Assembly (NCBI GenBank): GCA_937966115.1
Contig: CALCKX010000071.1
Coordinates: forward strand, 1-48,605
Length of the DNA: 48,605 bases
Direction of reading: 5' to 3'
From: an uncultured Chloracidobacterium sp.
Lineage (GTDB): Bacteria > Acidobacteriota > Blastocatellia > Chloracidobacteriales > Chloracidobacteriaceae
Part shown: in pieces, positions 1 through 7,332 of the stretch
Position numbering within the stretch: the first letter of the stretch is position 1
Layout: each line of letters starts with the position of its first letter
Program-made: the position numbers and the translations under genes
Notes under the pieces: generated by a model
The model's database searches: none
Told to the model about the DNA's origin: nothing
The model's input: only the letters and a program-made list of their open reading frames with translations

Positions 1-474
1 TTGCGCCGGCGCTTCTCCTTTCTGGAGCCTGGCGGCGCGCCGGACGGCGGCGACGATCCGCTGATAGGTTCCGCACCGGCAGAGGTTTCCGGCCAGCGCG
101 GCGGCAATGTCTTCATCGGATGGATTGGGTTGTTTCGCCAACAGCGCGGCAGCGGCCATGATTTGACCGGGCTGACAGTAGCCGCACTGCGCCACATCCT
201 CCGCCTGCCAGGCGCGCTGCACGGGATGCGTTCCGTCTGGCGACAAGCCTTCGATGGTCGTGACTTGCTTCCCTCCAACGCTCGACAACGGCGCGAGGCA
301 GGCGCGCGTCGCGGCGCCGTCCACATGAACCGTGCAGGCGCCGCAGAGGCCAATGCCGCAGCCGTATTTTGTGCCGGTCAGCCCCAGCGTGTCGCGCAAC
401 ACCCATAACAAAGGCATCTCCGGCGGCGCGTCACAGGACTGCCTAACGCCATTGACCATGACCGTGATTGGCAT
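1..474 (-). CDS. (2Fe-2S)-binding subunit of a molybdenum hydroxylase (IorA-like), 3' end cut by window
   Basis: This is the small iron-sulfur subunit of a xanthine-oxidase-family molybdenum hydroxylase of the isoquinoline 1-oxidoreductase alpha / aldehyde dehydrogenase type. It passes electrons from the molybdopterin subunit to an acceptor. I translated it by hand from ATG at 474; 158 codons stay open to base 1, close to full length for the family. The plant-type ferredoxin cluster ligands are visible as CGIGLCGAC (Cys39, 44, 47) and Cys59. The second, helical cluster motif follows as QCGYCQPGQ (Cys97, 100) and LCRCGTY (Cys132, 134). A GAGGGG ribosome-binding sequence precedes the start. The large catalytic subunit would be expected beyond the left edge. 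The physiological substrate cannot be told from this subunit. Confidence 0.9.
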   Translation of the reverse strand, partial: MPITVMVNGVRQSCDAPPEMPLLWVLRDTLGLTGTKYGCGIGLCGACTVHVDGAATRACLAPLSSVGGKQVTTIEGLSPDGTHPVQRAWQAEDVAQCGYCQPGQIMAAAALLAKQPNPSDEDIAAALAGNLCRCGTYQRIVAAVRRAARLQKGEAPAQ

Positions 475-708
475 GCCCCCCCCTCGCGACTTGTCGCCCG
501 ACTCGCTTTGAACACAGCTCGCTTTGAGCGCGGCCTGCGCCGCGCTTTGGTGTCGCGCTTCTACGTCACTTGACGGCAAAATACAACCTCCAGGCGCGCC
601 GCGAGCAGCCAAACATAGTTCACGGATGCGCTAAAAGTGTGCTAAGTAACATTGCGCCTGTCACCCCTTCGCATCTTGGCCCGATACAGCTTAATATTGA
701 GCGCGCTC

Positions 709-2190
709 ATGCCGGAACAAAACGCTTCGCCTTCATCGCCCAAGCCGCCAGTTCAGACGCCGCCCGCTCCGGCGCAGCCATTCGGCCTGCCGACGGACTT
801 GCCGGGCAACCGCAGCGAGCGCTTCGCTGGGCCGGGCGGCGCCGGGCGCATCAACTACGCGCCTCCGGTCTATGCCCCTAACCCTTACGCGGCGCCGGGC
901 GGCGGCTACGCGAGCGGCACGAAGCCTTGGTGGCAAAAGGTTTCGCGGCGCGGGTGGATCATTGGCGGCGCCACCGCCGGCGTCGTCGCCATTGGCGGCA
1001 TCGCCGGGCTGGTCGCTTTGTTTGATGAGAAGGAAATAGACGCCGACTCGCTTGAAATCCAGAGAAAAAGCGGATGGAACGTTGGCTCGGAAGACCGCCC
1101 GCTGACGTTCAGCGTTCCCAAAACGCAGATTGACTCGCGCAACAGTCAGGAATGGAAGAAGTACCTCGACCAGGACGCCATGCTGCGAGCCTTTGAGCCG
1201 CGAGGTCAATGGCAGCCCTACTTCGTGCCGACGCTCATTCAGTCGCTGCAGTCCGCCTCGCTCCGAGAGCAACTCAGCCCGATTTTCGCGCCGAGCATGG
1301 AAGCGAGCTATGGGCGCGGGCAGGGGCTGGCCGAGGATGTGCTCGCCAACGCTTCCAACCCGAAGGAAACCGCCATCATCGTGGACCTCATCGGGCGCGA
1401 CAGCCTTGCCTACGCGGCCGGGCTGGCGTCGCGCTGCCGCCTCGTCACGACGTTTGACAACTATCCGCACCCGCTCGGCGTCACGCCGTCGCATGAAACC
1501 CTAGCGTCAATGCTTTACTACGCCGACGAGATTGCCGCCAAGCAAGCGACGCTGCCGGAAGACGCGCCGCCGGCGTTTCTGCTCGACGCCTATCGTCTCA
1601 ATGAGTACAAGGACGCCGACAATCAGTTCGACAACCGCTACCTGGCCAAGCTTCCGCCAGCGGACAAGCTCCGCGCCGCCGGCATCAAGAACATCATTTA
1701 CGTGCTGCCGGACAGTTCGCGCAAGGTCGAGATGGACGACCTCAACGAAGACTTCGTGGAGTATAAAAACGCTGGCATTCAGATCGCCATTCTCCCGGCG
1801 AACGAGTTCGCGCCGGATCCGAACCAGACGACGGCGACTGGGAGTCGCCCGCGTTACTACTATGGCGGGCATCCGATGGGCAGCGTATGGTTTTTCTACG
1901 CCTACCCGTTCTATGCGCCGTCGCCGGTTTACGTCAGCCGCACGCCCTACTACCGGACGGTCACGCCGGCGACCAACCCAATGGCCGGGCGCGTGCCGAG
2001 TTACACGCCCGCCTCGCGGCCAACCATGTTCTCGGCTTCGCGGATGGGCGGCGCGCGCGGCGTCGGGCGGAGCAAGCCAAGCGGCTTTGGGCGGAGCACC
2101 GTCCGGGTTGGCTCCGGCGGGCGTATCACTGGAACGCGCGCCGGGCGCTCTGGCTCCTTCGGGCGCGGAGGCGGCTTTGGGTTCGGATGA
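709..2190 (+). CDS. Glycine-rich-tailed, membrane-anchored protein of unknown function
   Basis: I do not recognise this 493-residue protein. The N-terminal 75 or so residues are Pro/Ala/Gly/Asn-rich and probably disordered. A single hydrophobic segment at about 83-106 follows a basic WQKVSRRGW stretch and looks like a membrane anchor. Residues about 130-390 form a folded alpha/beta-looking domain with strands such as AIIVDLIG and KNIIYVLP. The last 100 residues are Tyr-, Ser- and then Gly/Arg-rich, ending in GFGFG. I chose ATG 709; an in-frame TTG at 652 would add 19 residues but has no better ribosome-binding site. The next gene starts 40 bases downstream and may be co-transcribed. Confidence 0.75.
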   Translation: MPEQNASPSSPKPPVQTPPAPAQPFGLPTDLPGNRSERFAGPGGAGRINYAPPVYAPNPYAAPGGGYASGTKPWWQKVSRRGWIIGGATAGVVAIGGIAGLVALFDEKEIDADSLEIQRKSGWNVGSEDRPLTFSVPKTQIDSRNSQEWKKYLDQDAMLRAFEPRGQWQPYFVPTLIQSLQSASLREQLSPIFAPSMEASYGRGQGLAEDVLANASNPKETAIIVDLIGRDSLAYAAGLASRCRLVTTFDNYPHPLGVTPSHETLASMLYYADEIAAKQATLPEDAPPAFLLDAYRLNEYKDADNQFDNRYLAKLPPADKLRAAGIKNIIYVLPDSSRKVEMDDLNEDFVEYKNAGIQIAILPANEFAPDPNQTTATGSRPRYYYGGHPMGSVWFFYAYPFYAPSPVYVSRTPYYRTVTPATNPMAGRVPSYTPASRPTMFSASRMGGARGVGRSKPSGFGRSTVRVGSGGRITGTRAGRSGSFGRGGGFGFG

Positions 2191-2230
2191 GCGAGCGGCT
2201 GAAAGAGCGGGCTGAAGGAGCAGGTCGAGG

Positions 2231-2725
2231 ATGACCGTAACGGACGAGACGTTCTTTCGGCTGGATAGCAAGCGCGGCCGATGCGCGGACGCGACGGGCG
2301 CGCCCAGCATGGCCGCGCCCGACCTCAGCGACCTGCTGGCTGCGCTGCGCGAAATGGAAACCGACGCGCCGGATTGCTTGCGCGGCATTGGGCAAGCGTG
2401 GGGCAAGCGCGTGGCGGAGCGGTTCGCGCGACTGCTCGCCGAGCGAACTGGCCGCCCGGCGACGTTGGCGCAAGCGCCTCTCGAGGCTTTTCTCGCGCTA
2501 TGCCGCGACTATCTCGGCGCGCACGGCTTTGGGCAGTGCGCTTTCGTTGAAAGCGAGCCGACGCTGGCCATTCACATCCAAGGGGGGCAGCCTGGCGCCA
2601 GCCCTATGCTAGCCGGCTTCTTCGAAGCGCTCATCGCCGGCGTTATCAATGCGCCCGTCCTTTGCCGGATGCAAGCGCCAGAGCCAGAGCGCGTCATTTT
2701 GCAGGTTTTCCAGGGCGAAAACTAG
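2231..2725 (+). CDS. Hypothetical protein, 164 aa
   Basis: This is a soluble protein of unknown function with no signal peptide or membrane segment. The first 25 residues look like an unstructured leader, and translation could instead begin at the internal Met27 (MAAPDL). The C-terminal half (GFGQCAFVESEPTLAIHI, then a Pro/Gly turn and GFFEALIAGVI) has the alternating strand-helix look of small ligand-binding domains such as V4R, but the match is too weak to name. ATG 2231 has a purine-rich GGTCGAGG directly upstream. It lies 40 bases after the glycine-rich protein and 37 before the Cys-rich lipoprotein, in the same direction. Confidence 0.65.
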   Translation: MTVTDETFFRLDSKRGRCADATGAPSMAAPDLSDLLAALREMETDAPDCLRGIGQAWGKRVAERFARLLAERTGRPATLAQAPLEAFLALCRDYLGAHGFGQCAFVESEPTLAIHIQGGQPGASPMLAGFFEALIAGVINAPVLCRMQAPEPERVILQVFQGEN

Positions 2726-2762
2726 TTGTCTTCGCTTTCGGCTTCGGGGTAATGTTTTCTCC

Positions 2763-3329
2763 ATGATGCGCGCTTCTCGCTGGTCAATGCTGATTTCAGG
2801 GCTAATCGCGGCAAGCCTCTGGGTGTCGCCGCTGACCTGCGCGCTGACCTGCCTGCTTGGCGGCTGCGCGTCGGCCGCTCGCGCGGCGCAACCCGCGGAG
2901 GCTTGCGCCGCGGTCACGTCGCCGCTGCCGGAGACCTCGGCGACGCCAGAAGCCAAGCCAAACAAGCCAAAGCGGGCGCCTGCCTGTTGCGCGGCAAAGA
3001 AGCCCAAAGCTTCCCCGCTTGAGCCGACCGTCCGGCCGAAGGCGAGCGATTCACAGGCGGCTGACGCGACTTTCAATGTCGAGCGCGACCGGCGGACGGC
3101 TTGGTTCATCGAAGGAGAGACAACCGGCTGCGGCTGTCACCATCCCGCCGAGTCAAGTCGCTTCGCCATATCGCCCATCTTCGCGTTCAACGCGCCGCTC
3201 GCGCCCGCGCCGCTCCCGCTGACGCCGCGAGTAGCCAGCATCCGAGCGAACCCGCCCCCCCGGGTGCGGGCGACCTATCTTCCGTCGCGCCGGGAAACTT
3301 ACCTAAAGCACTGTGTCTTCAGGATTTAA
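2763..3329 (+). CDS. Exported Cys-containing (lipo)protein, hypothetical
   Basis: A 188-residue putative exported protein. The N-terminus has a basic start, a hydrophobic stretch at about 9-22 and a possible lipobox LLGGC with Cys35 as the lipidated residue. Two more Cys (26 and 30) precede it, giving an unusual C-x3-C-x4-C spacing. The mature part is Pro/Ala/Lys-rich and carries an ACCAAKK motif like those in the next gene. A GCGCHHP cluster (Cys123, Cys125, His126, His127) could bind a metal. The tail is basic and Pro-rich. I chose ATG 2763, since the longer open frame has no signal peptide at its start. Metal binding or sequestration is only a guess; the sequence does not establish a function. 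Confidence 0.6.
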   Translation: MMRASRWSMLISGLIAASLWVSPLTCALTCLLGGCASAARAAQPAEACAAVTSPLPETSATPEAKPNKPKRAPACCAAKKPKASPLEPTVRPKASDSQAADATFNVERDRRTAWFIEGETTGCGCHHPAESSRFAISPIFAFNAPLAPAPLPLTPRVASIRANPPPRVRATYLPSRRETYLKHCVFRI

Positions 3330-3427
3330 TACCATAGCGTGAATAGGTTGCCGGTTTGACGACGGCGGCCCAGGCTGGGGCGCCGTAACCTTCACGACTT
3401 GGTTACTTGAAAATACGGAGACACATC

Positions 3428-3700
3428 ATGCTGAAAGTCATTGTTCCTGCGCTGTTCCTCGCCGCCACGACCTTTGGCGGCGCTTTCGTCGAAGCCAAAA
3501 CGCCGAAGGCCGCGAAAAAGGCCCCGGCGACTTGCTGTGCGACCAAAAAGAAGGAAAGCTCGGCTGCCTGCTGCGCCAAGCCTGACTGCTGCTCCGCTCA
3601 GTCTTGCGACATGGGCGCGGCATGCTGCGCGCCGGGCAGCGACTGCTGCGCGGATGGCCAGTGCGCCGCCGACAAGAAGGGCAAGCGCAACGCCCGCTGA
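3428..3700 (+). CDS. Small Cys-rich exported protein with repeated CC pairs
   Basis: A 90-residue protein with a clear signal peptide (MLKVIVPALFLAATTFGGAF, cleavage likely near VEA-K). The mature region is Lys/Ala-rich and contains 12 Cys, ten of them in five Cys-Cys pairs (TCCA, ACCA, DCCS, ACCA, DCCA). ATG 3428 is preceded by CGGAG at a good distance, so the upstream TTG at 3407 is less likely. No catalytic motif is present. The composition suggests a periplasmic metal-binding or disulfide-rich protein. It lies about 100 bases after the Cys-containing lipoprotein and shares its ACCA motif. A strong hairpin terminator follows. Confidence 0.75.
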   Translation: MLKVIVPALFLAATTFGGAFVEAKTPKAAKKAPATCCATKKKESSAACCAKPDCCSAQSCDMGAACCAPGSDCCADGQCAADKKGKRNAR

Positions 3701-3744
3701 GCATTACCGATCTTCAACCGTAAGCTTCCAAGCTGACTTTTCCG

Positions 3745-3769
3745 ATGCGCGGGGGATTCCCCCGCGCAT
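3745..3769. terminator. Hairpin terminator between convergent genes
   Basis: A perfect 11-bp stem (ATGCGCGGGGG paired with its complement) closes a 3-base ATT loop and is followed by TTCGCTTGTC. It lies between the stop of the Cys-rich protein (3700) and the stop of the pseudouridine synthase on the other strand (3787), so it can end transcription from both sides. The T run is weak. Confidence 0.7.
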
Positions 3770-3786
3770 TTCGCTTGTCGCGCCCT

Positions 3787-4743
3787 TCATAGGTCCGGGC
3801 CAGCGAAAGCCTGTAAGCAAGCCTCCAAATCGGCTGGAAGCGGAGAGCTGAAGCGCATCGGGCGCCCATCTATCGGATGCGCGAAGGCCAGTTGCGCGGC
3901 GTGGAGAAACTGTCGCCCCAATCGCTCGACTGCCCGGCGCTGCGCTGGATCGCGGAGTTGCCGATCTCTTCCCAGCCCGTACAGCGGGTCGCCGGCCACT
4001 GGATGCTGGATGTGCGCGCAGTGGACGCGAATCTGATGGGTCCGTCCAGTTTCAATTCGGACATCGAGCAACGTCGCCGCGCCCAGCCGCCGAAGCGCGG
4101 CATAACTCGACCGGGCCGGGCGTCCGGCGGGATCGACCGTCATCTTGAGACGATTTTTTCGGTCGCGGCCGATTGGGGCGTCAATGACGCCGGAGCCGCT
4201 GACATCGCCGTGCACCAGCGCCACATAGCGCTTTTCCACGGCTCGCGCCCGAAACTGCCCGGCGAGATGCTCAAGCGCCGCGTCAGTCTTGGCCACGACC
4301 ATCACGCCGGAAGTGTCACGGTCGAGGCGATGGACAATGCCCGGACGTAACGCCGCGCCGCCCGGACGCCGCCCGCCAAAGTGAAACGCCAGCGCATTGG
4401 CCAGCGTTCCGCTGACGATGCCGGCTGCTGGATGCACGACCTGTCCAGCCGGCTTGTCGAGCGCGATAATGGCTTCATCCTCAAACAAAATCGCGAGCGG
4501 CAGGTCTTCAGGCTGGAGGTCGGTCGTGACCGGCGCGGGGATTTCAGCGTCGATTTCGTCTCCTGGCTCGACTCGGTAACTCGGACGCAGGACCCGCCCA
4601 TTGACCCGCACCTCGCCAGCGGCAATCGCGCGCTGAATACGCGCCCGGCTCACGCTCAACCGCTCGGCCAAAAACGCATCGAGCCGCGCCCCGGCCGCTG
4701 CGGGAGGCACCTGACACCAATCCGTTTCAATGGCGGCATCCAT
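3787..4743 (-). CDS. rluD: RluD-family 23S rRNA pseudouridine synthase
   Basis: A 318-residue RluA/RluD-family enzyme that isomerises uridines in RNA; RluD modifies helix 69 of 23S rRNA. An N-terminal S4 RNA-binding domain (about 15-75, with LDAFLAERL and GEVRVNGRV) precedes the catalytic domain. The signature HRLDRDTSG holds the catalytic Asp141. The later GRTHQIRVH and HPVAGDPLYG motifs are typical of the family. I chose ATG 4743 because it falls 8 bases after the upstream gene's stop; the longer frame from 4809 would overlap that gene by 58 bases and adds a non-homologous leader. Co-transcription with the zinc-ribbon gene is likely. Which uridines are targeted cannot be decided from sequence alone. 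Confidence 0.92.
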   Translation of the reverse strand: MDAAIETDWCQVPPAAAGARLDAFLAERLSVSRARIQRAIAAGEVRVNGRVLRPSYRVEPGDEIDAEIPAPVTTDLQPEDLPLAILFEDEAIIALDKPAGQVVHPAAGIVSGTLANALAFHFGGRRPGGAALRPGIVHRLDRDTSGVMVVAKTDAALEHLAGQFRARAVEKRYVALVHGDVSGSGVIDAPIGRDRKNRLKMTVDPAGRPARSSYAALRRLGAATLLDVRIETGRTHQIRVHCAHIQHPVAGDPLYGLGRDRQLRDPAQRRAVERLGRQFLHAAQLAFAHPIDGRPMRFSSPLPADLEACLQAFAGPDL

Positions 4744-4751
4744 CGGCAGAC

Positions 4752-5954
4752 TCACAAGCTCGCTCCGGGAAGCAGTCTCGCAATTGCCTGAAACGTTGCC
4801 GTCAGCCAATCGCCAAACTGCTCAGCGGGCAGATGCTCATCGTAGGAAAGATGGTAAATGACCCCGTTGGGCGTTGACTTAGACTGTCCGCCAAGGCTTT
4901 TCACGCGTTCCTCGCGCAGCAGCGGGGCTTCGGCAATTTCGTATAGGTCAACCGAGGTGATGAGTTCATAAACCGGCTTGCGCTGCAAGATGATTGCGAG
5001 CGGAAACGTTCGCGGCGCGCCCAAACAGCGAAAGGCGATGTCATAGCGGTGCATGAGGTGGTCTTCCTGGTTGCTATGCCCCTCGGCGACGCGAGCCTTT
5101 TTCGGATCGAGGCGCTGAATGAATTGCTGGATGGCTTTTTTGCGCTCGTTGAATAGCTTGAAATACTGCACGGCGGTGAGCCGCTTCATGGTGGGCGACG
5201 GCGGCGAGACGAGCGCTGGCGCGGCCGAGGGGGTTGGGCTGCAGGTCGGCGGCGGCGCGGTCGCCGCCTCGGGCGGCGGGGGCAAGCGCGCGCTGCTTTT
5301 CTCGCCCAAGTCGAGAATGAAGCCCAGGTCATCATCCGGCGACGCTGCCGGCGGCAATGGCGGCGGGTCGGCTGGAGCCGCCTGTCCCAACTGCACGATG
5401 GTGGCTGAGGGGTCGAGACGGGATGTGTCCGACTCCGGGATGGCTGTTGTCAATGGAGAGCCGCCATCGGCCAAAACAGAAGCGACGGTTGCGGCCGGCG
5501 ACTGCGCGTCCGCTTGAGCCTGACTCGGGGCGCCGCCTTCCGCAGGCGGGACAACCGCCGGCGGCGCGAGCGAGGGAGCGGCGAGCGGCGGAAGCGCCGA
5601 GGGCGGCACCACAATCGTCGGCGGAATAAGCAGGTCCAGCTCGGCGGCCGGCGCGTCGTTCCTGAAAGACTTGGCGGTCGGCGGGTCCTCGATGGAGAGC
5701 GCCTCCGCGACAAGCGGCGCGGGCGGCGGCGTTTCGCCCGCAGCGGCGCTCGTCTCAGCCAGCGCGGATGCCGGAAACTGCGGCGTAAACAGCTGCGCCC
5801 GCTCCTGCTCGCTCATTCTGACGGTTGGCTCGGCGTCCGCGGCGGCCAGCGGCGGACCGACCGCTTCCGGCGCGGGCAGGAGCGGCAGTCCGTGGTAGGG
5901 ACAGAACCGCTTGCCATCGTCCCATAGCGTTTCACACTGCGGACAAGCTTTCAT
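4752..5954 (-). CDS. Zinc-ribbon protein with long Pro/Ala linker, hypothetical
   Basis: A 400-residue protein in three parts. It begins with a short zinc-ribbon-like motif, CPQC followed by CPYHG (residues about 4-20). Then comes a very long low-complexity Pro/Ala/Ser-rich linker to about 250. The C-terminal domain of about 145 residues (from MKRLTAVQYF to the end) is well folded in appearance, with a charged helix (FNERKKAIQQFIQRLD) and beta-rich segments. I do not recognise this domain. Zinc-ribbon plus Pro-rich linker architectures occur in acidobacterial and myxobacterial regulatory proteins, but no kinase or receiver domain is present. The pseudouridine synthase follows directly and is probably co-transcribed. 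Confidence 0.75.
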   Translation of the reverse strand: MKACPQCETLWDDGKRFCPYHGLPLLPAPEAVGPPLAAADAEPTVRMSEQERAQLFTPQFPASALAETSAAAGETPPPAPLVAEALSIEDPPTAKSFRNDAPAAELDLLIPPTIVVPPSALPPLAAPSLAPPAVVPPAEGGAPSQAQADAQSPAATVASVLADGGSPLTTAIPESDTSRLDPSATIVQLGQAAPADPPPLPPAASPDDDLGFILDLGEKSSARLPPPPEAATAPPPTCSPTPSAAPALVSPPSPTMKRLTAVQYFKLFNERKKAIQQFIQRLDPKKARVAEGHSNQEDHLMHRYDIAFRCLGAPRTFPLAIILQRKPVYELITSVDLYEIAEAPLLREERVKSLGGQSKSTPNGVIYHLSYDEHLPAEQFGDWLTATFQAIARLLPGASL

Positions 5955-5975
5955 TGCGCAGACTCGCCTCCGCGC

Positions 5976-5999
5976 CCGGCGCCGCCTTGGCGGCGCCGG
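5976..5999 (-). terminator. GC-rich hairpin downstream of the redoxin gene
   Basis: An 11-bp perfect stem (CCGGCGCCGCC with its complement) and a 2-base TT loop lie 30 bases past the stop of the redoxin gene, before the start of the zinc-ribbon gene. There is no U tract, so it is a terminator-like hairpin and not a canonical one. Confidence 0.4.
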
Positions 6000-6029
6000 A
6001 TAGGCTAACGAAAAGCGAACAAGACGGGT

Positions 6030-6554
6030 TCAGCGGGCCGGTATCCGCCCCAGCGTTGCGTCGAGCGGCGGATGATTCGGCACAAGGTCGCAGAGGTAAC
6101 GTTCGACGACTCGTCCGCCACCGTCAATCAAAAACTGCGCCGGCAGCGGCACGCCCAGGGCCGCGCCCGCGCCGTACCCCTTGAAAACCGCCCAGCCAGG
6201 GTCGCTCAGCAGCGGATACGGAAGAGCCAAATCCTCCGCGATGAGCCTTGACGTAGCGACATCCGTGCTCGTCACCACGACGACCTCCGCCCCCTTGGAC
6301 TGAAACTCGGCGTATCGTTCGCGCAACTCGACCAGTCGCGGGTAGCAGAACGGTCAGATAAAGCCGCGATCAACGATGCGCGTCAGGTAAAGCAAGCACC
6401 ACCGCGGCTCAACCGCCGATAGCGTGAACGACCGCCCCTGCGTGTCCGGCAGCGTGAAGTCGGGCGCGAGCTGACCGGCCTCGACCAGCGACCGACTTGG
6501 ATAGGGAATGAAATTGCCCTTGAACGGCAACTCTAGGATTTTGGCGATGTCCAT
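6030..6554 (-). CDS. Peroxiredoxin-like (AhpC/TSA, redoxin) selenoprotein candidate with in-frame UGA
   Basis: Read through one UGA, this is a 174-residue thioredoxin-fold redoxin. The N-terminal APDFTLPDTQGRSFTL is the AhpC/TSA signature. The strand before the active site, CLLYLTRIVDRGFI, leads into U-PFC, where UGA (6356-6354, residue 67) sits exactly where homologues have the first Cys of a CPFC/CxxC motif; the second Cys is 70. Helix RLVELRERYAEF, strand AEVVVVTSTD and PAQFLIDGGGRVV follow in the same frame, ending at a second UGA (6032-6030). Both halves are needed for the fold and no frameshift is present. A SECIS-like hairpin begins 2 bases after the internal UGA. The likely role is thiol/peroxide redox chemistry. 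The alternative is a nonsense pseudogene. The gene begins 28 bases after the stop of an unknown gene. Confidence 0.8.
6316..6352 (-). promoter_or_regulatory. SECIS-like hairpin after the internal UGA
   Basis: Counting from the base after the UGA, positions 2-6 (CGUUC) pair with 34-38 (GAACG). After an asymmetric internal loop, 14-19 (CGCGAC) pair with 27-32 (GUUGCG, including one G-U pair). The apical loop is UGGUCGA. The GGU of the loop falls 21-23 bases after the UGA. In E. coli fdhF, as I recall it, the SelB-recognised loop AGGUCU has its GGU at 19-21. A lower stem, a bulge and an upper stem with GGUC in the loop are what SelB-type recognition requires. The fold was worked out by eye. Confidence 0.7.
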
Positions 6555-6582
6555 AGCCTAACTTCCGCCCGCGCGCGGCCGC

Positions 6583-7053
6583 TCACCGTTCCTCTTCCGG
6601 GTGAAAGCCGCGGGTTTTCTTGCTCTTGTACGCCTCGCCATAAAGCTTGAGCCGCGTCCGCAAGCCTTCCAAGCGCTCGCCATGGCCTGGATAGCGGCGG
6701 ATGAGCTTTTCCAGGTTGACCATGTACCAGGCGCCGAACATCTCGCGCAGTTCCGGCAAGAAAGGCTCGATCTTGGCAAACACGGCGAAGCACTCCGTAT
6801 TGGTATCGAAAAACAGCGCCTCGTCGAGCGTCCCGTGGTTGACGAGCGCGGCCGTCATGTCCCAGTAAGTCGTCACCTGCCGCCAGTACGCGCCATGCGT
6901 CGGATTGCGCTTGTCAAAGAGCAGGTCCTTGATGTCCTGCGCCGACTCGGGAAAAAACTTGAAGGCGACAAAGTCCCGCGCCTCGCGCATCACCGGATCG
7001 CGGCGCAGCTCGTACAGCTTTAGAATCAGTTGAGCGTCTTCATGGGTTGCCAT
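6583..7053 (-). CDS. Hypothetical soluble protein, 156 aa
   Basis: An all-helical-looking cytosolic protein with no signal peptide or membrane segment. It is rich in aromatic and charged residues (KFFPESAQDIKDLL, YWRQVTTYWDMTAALVN, MFGAWYMVNLEKLIRRYPG) and ends in a charged tail, KSKKTRGFHPEEER. I do not recognise the family. ATG 7053 is the only good start. It lies just upstream of the selenoprotein-candidate gene on the same strand, with 28 bases between stop and start, so the two are probably co-transcribed. That neighbourhood does not by itself reveal a function. Confidence 0.7.
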   Translation of the reverse strand: MATHEDAQLILKLYELRRDPVMREARDFVAFKFFPESAQDIKDLLFDKRNPTHGAYWRQVTTYWDMTAALVNHGTLDEALFFDTNTECFAVFAKIEPFLPELREMFGAWYMVNLEKLIRRYPGHGERLEGLRTRLKLYGEAYKSKKTRGFHPEEER

Positions 7054-7069
7054 GCGGCGCAGCCTCTTT

Positions 7070-7113
7070 CTCGTCTAGAAGTCTCAGCTAGCTCGTCTAG
7101 AAATCTCGGCTAG
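7070..7113. repeat. 22-bp tandem duplication in a divergent intergenic region
   Basis: Two adjacent 22-base units (7070-7091 and 7092-7113), each beginning CTCGTCTAGAA and ending GCTAG, match at 20 of 22 positions. They lie between the start of the 156-aa protein (minus) and the giant kinase (plus). CTAG occurs repeatedly within them. Confidence 0.8.
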
Positions 7114-7332
7114 AAACCCGCTAGGAATCCGCCTTGCCAAGAGCCGGCACTATAGCTCAAGCGCCCTGGCGCATGGAATCCGCTCGCTCGCCCTTTGAAC
7201 CGCCTTTGGCGCTGAACCCGCCCTTGGTCTTGCGCGCAAAGCGCCCGCGCGACAGCCCGCCCTAAACTTGTCTCTTTTCTGGCTGGACTTGAAGTATAGT
7301 TGACGAACTTCCCTGGATTGTCGAGCAAAGGC

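Noticed and set aside
652-708. A TTG start for the glycine-rich membrane protein
   Set aside because: It adds 19 residues of no evident role; ATG 709 is a better codon and the site at 652 has no better ribosome-binding sequence.
6030-6326. A separate 98-residue gene starting at TTG 6326
   Set aside because: It begins in the middle of the redoxin fold, lacks the active site, and is in frame with the upstream half. Read-through of the UGA explains it better.
6354-6356. The UGA as a plain nonsense mutation making a pseudogene
   Set aside because: Not excluded, but the UGA is at the catalytic Cys position and a SECIS-like hairpin follows, while the rest of the frame is intact.
7260-7332. Promoter of the giant kinase fusion
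   Set aside because: TATAGT at 7296-7301 looks like a -10, but no -35 lies at the right distance.
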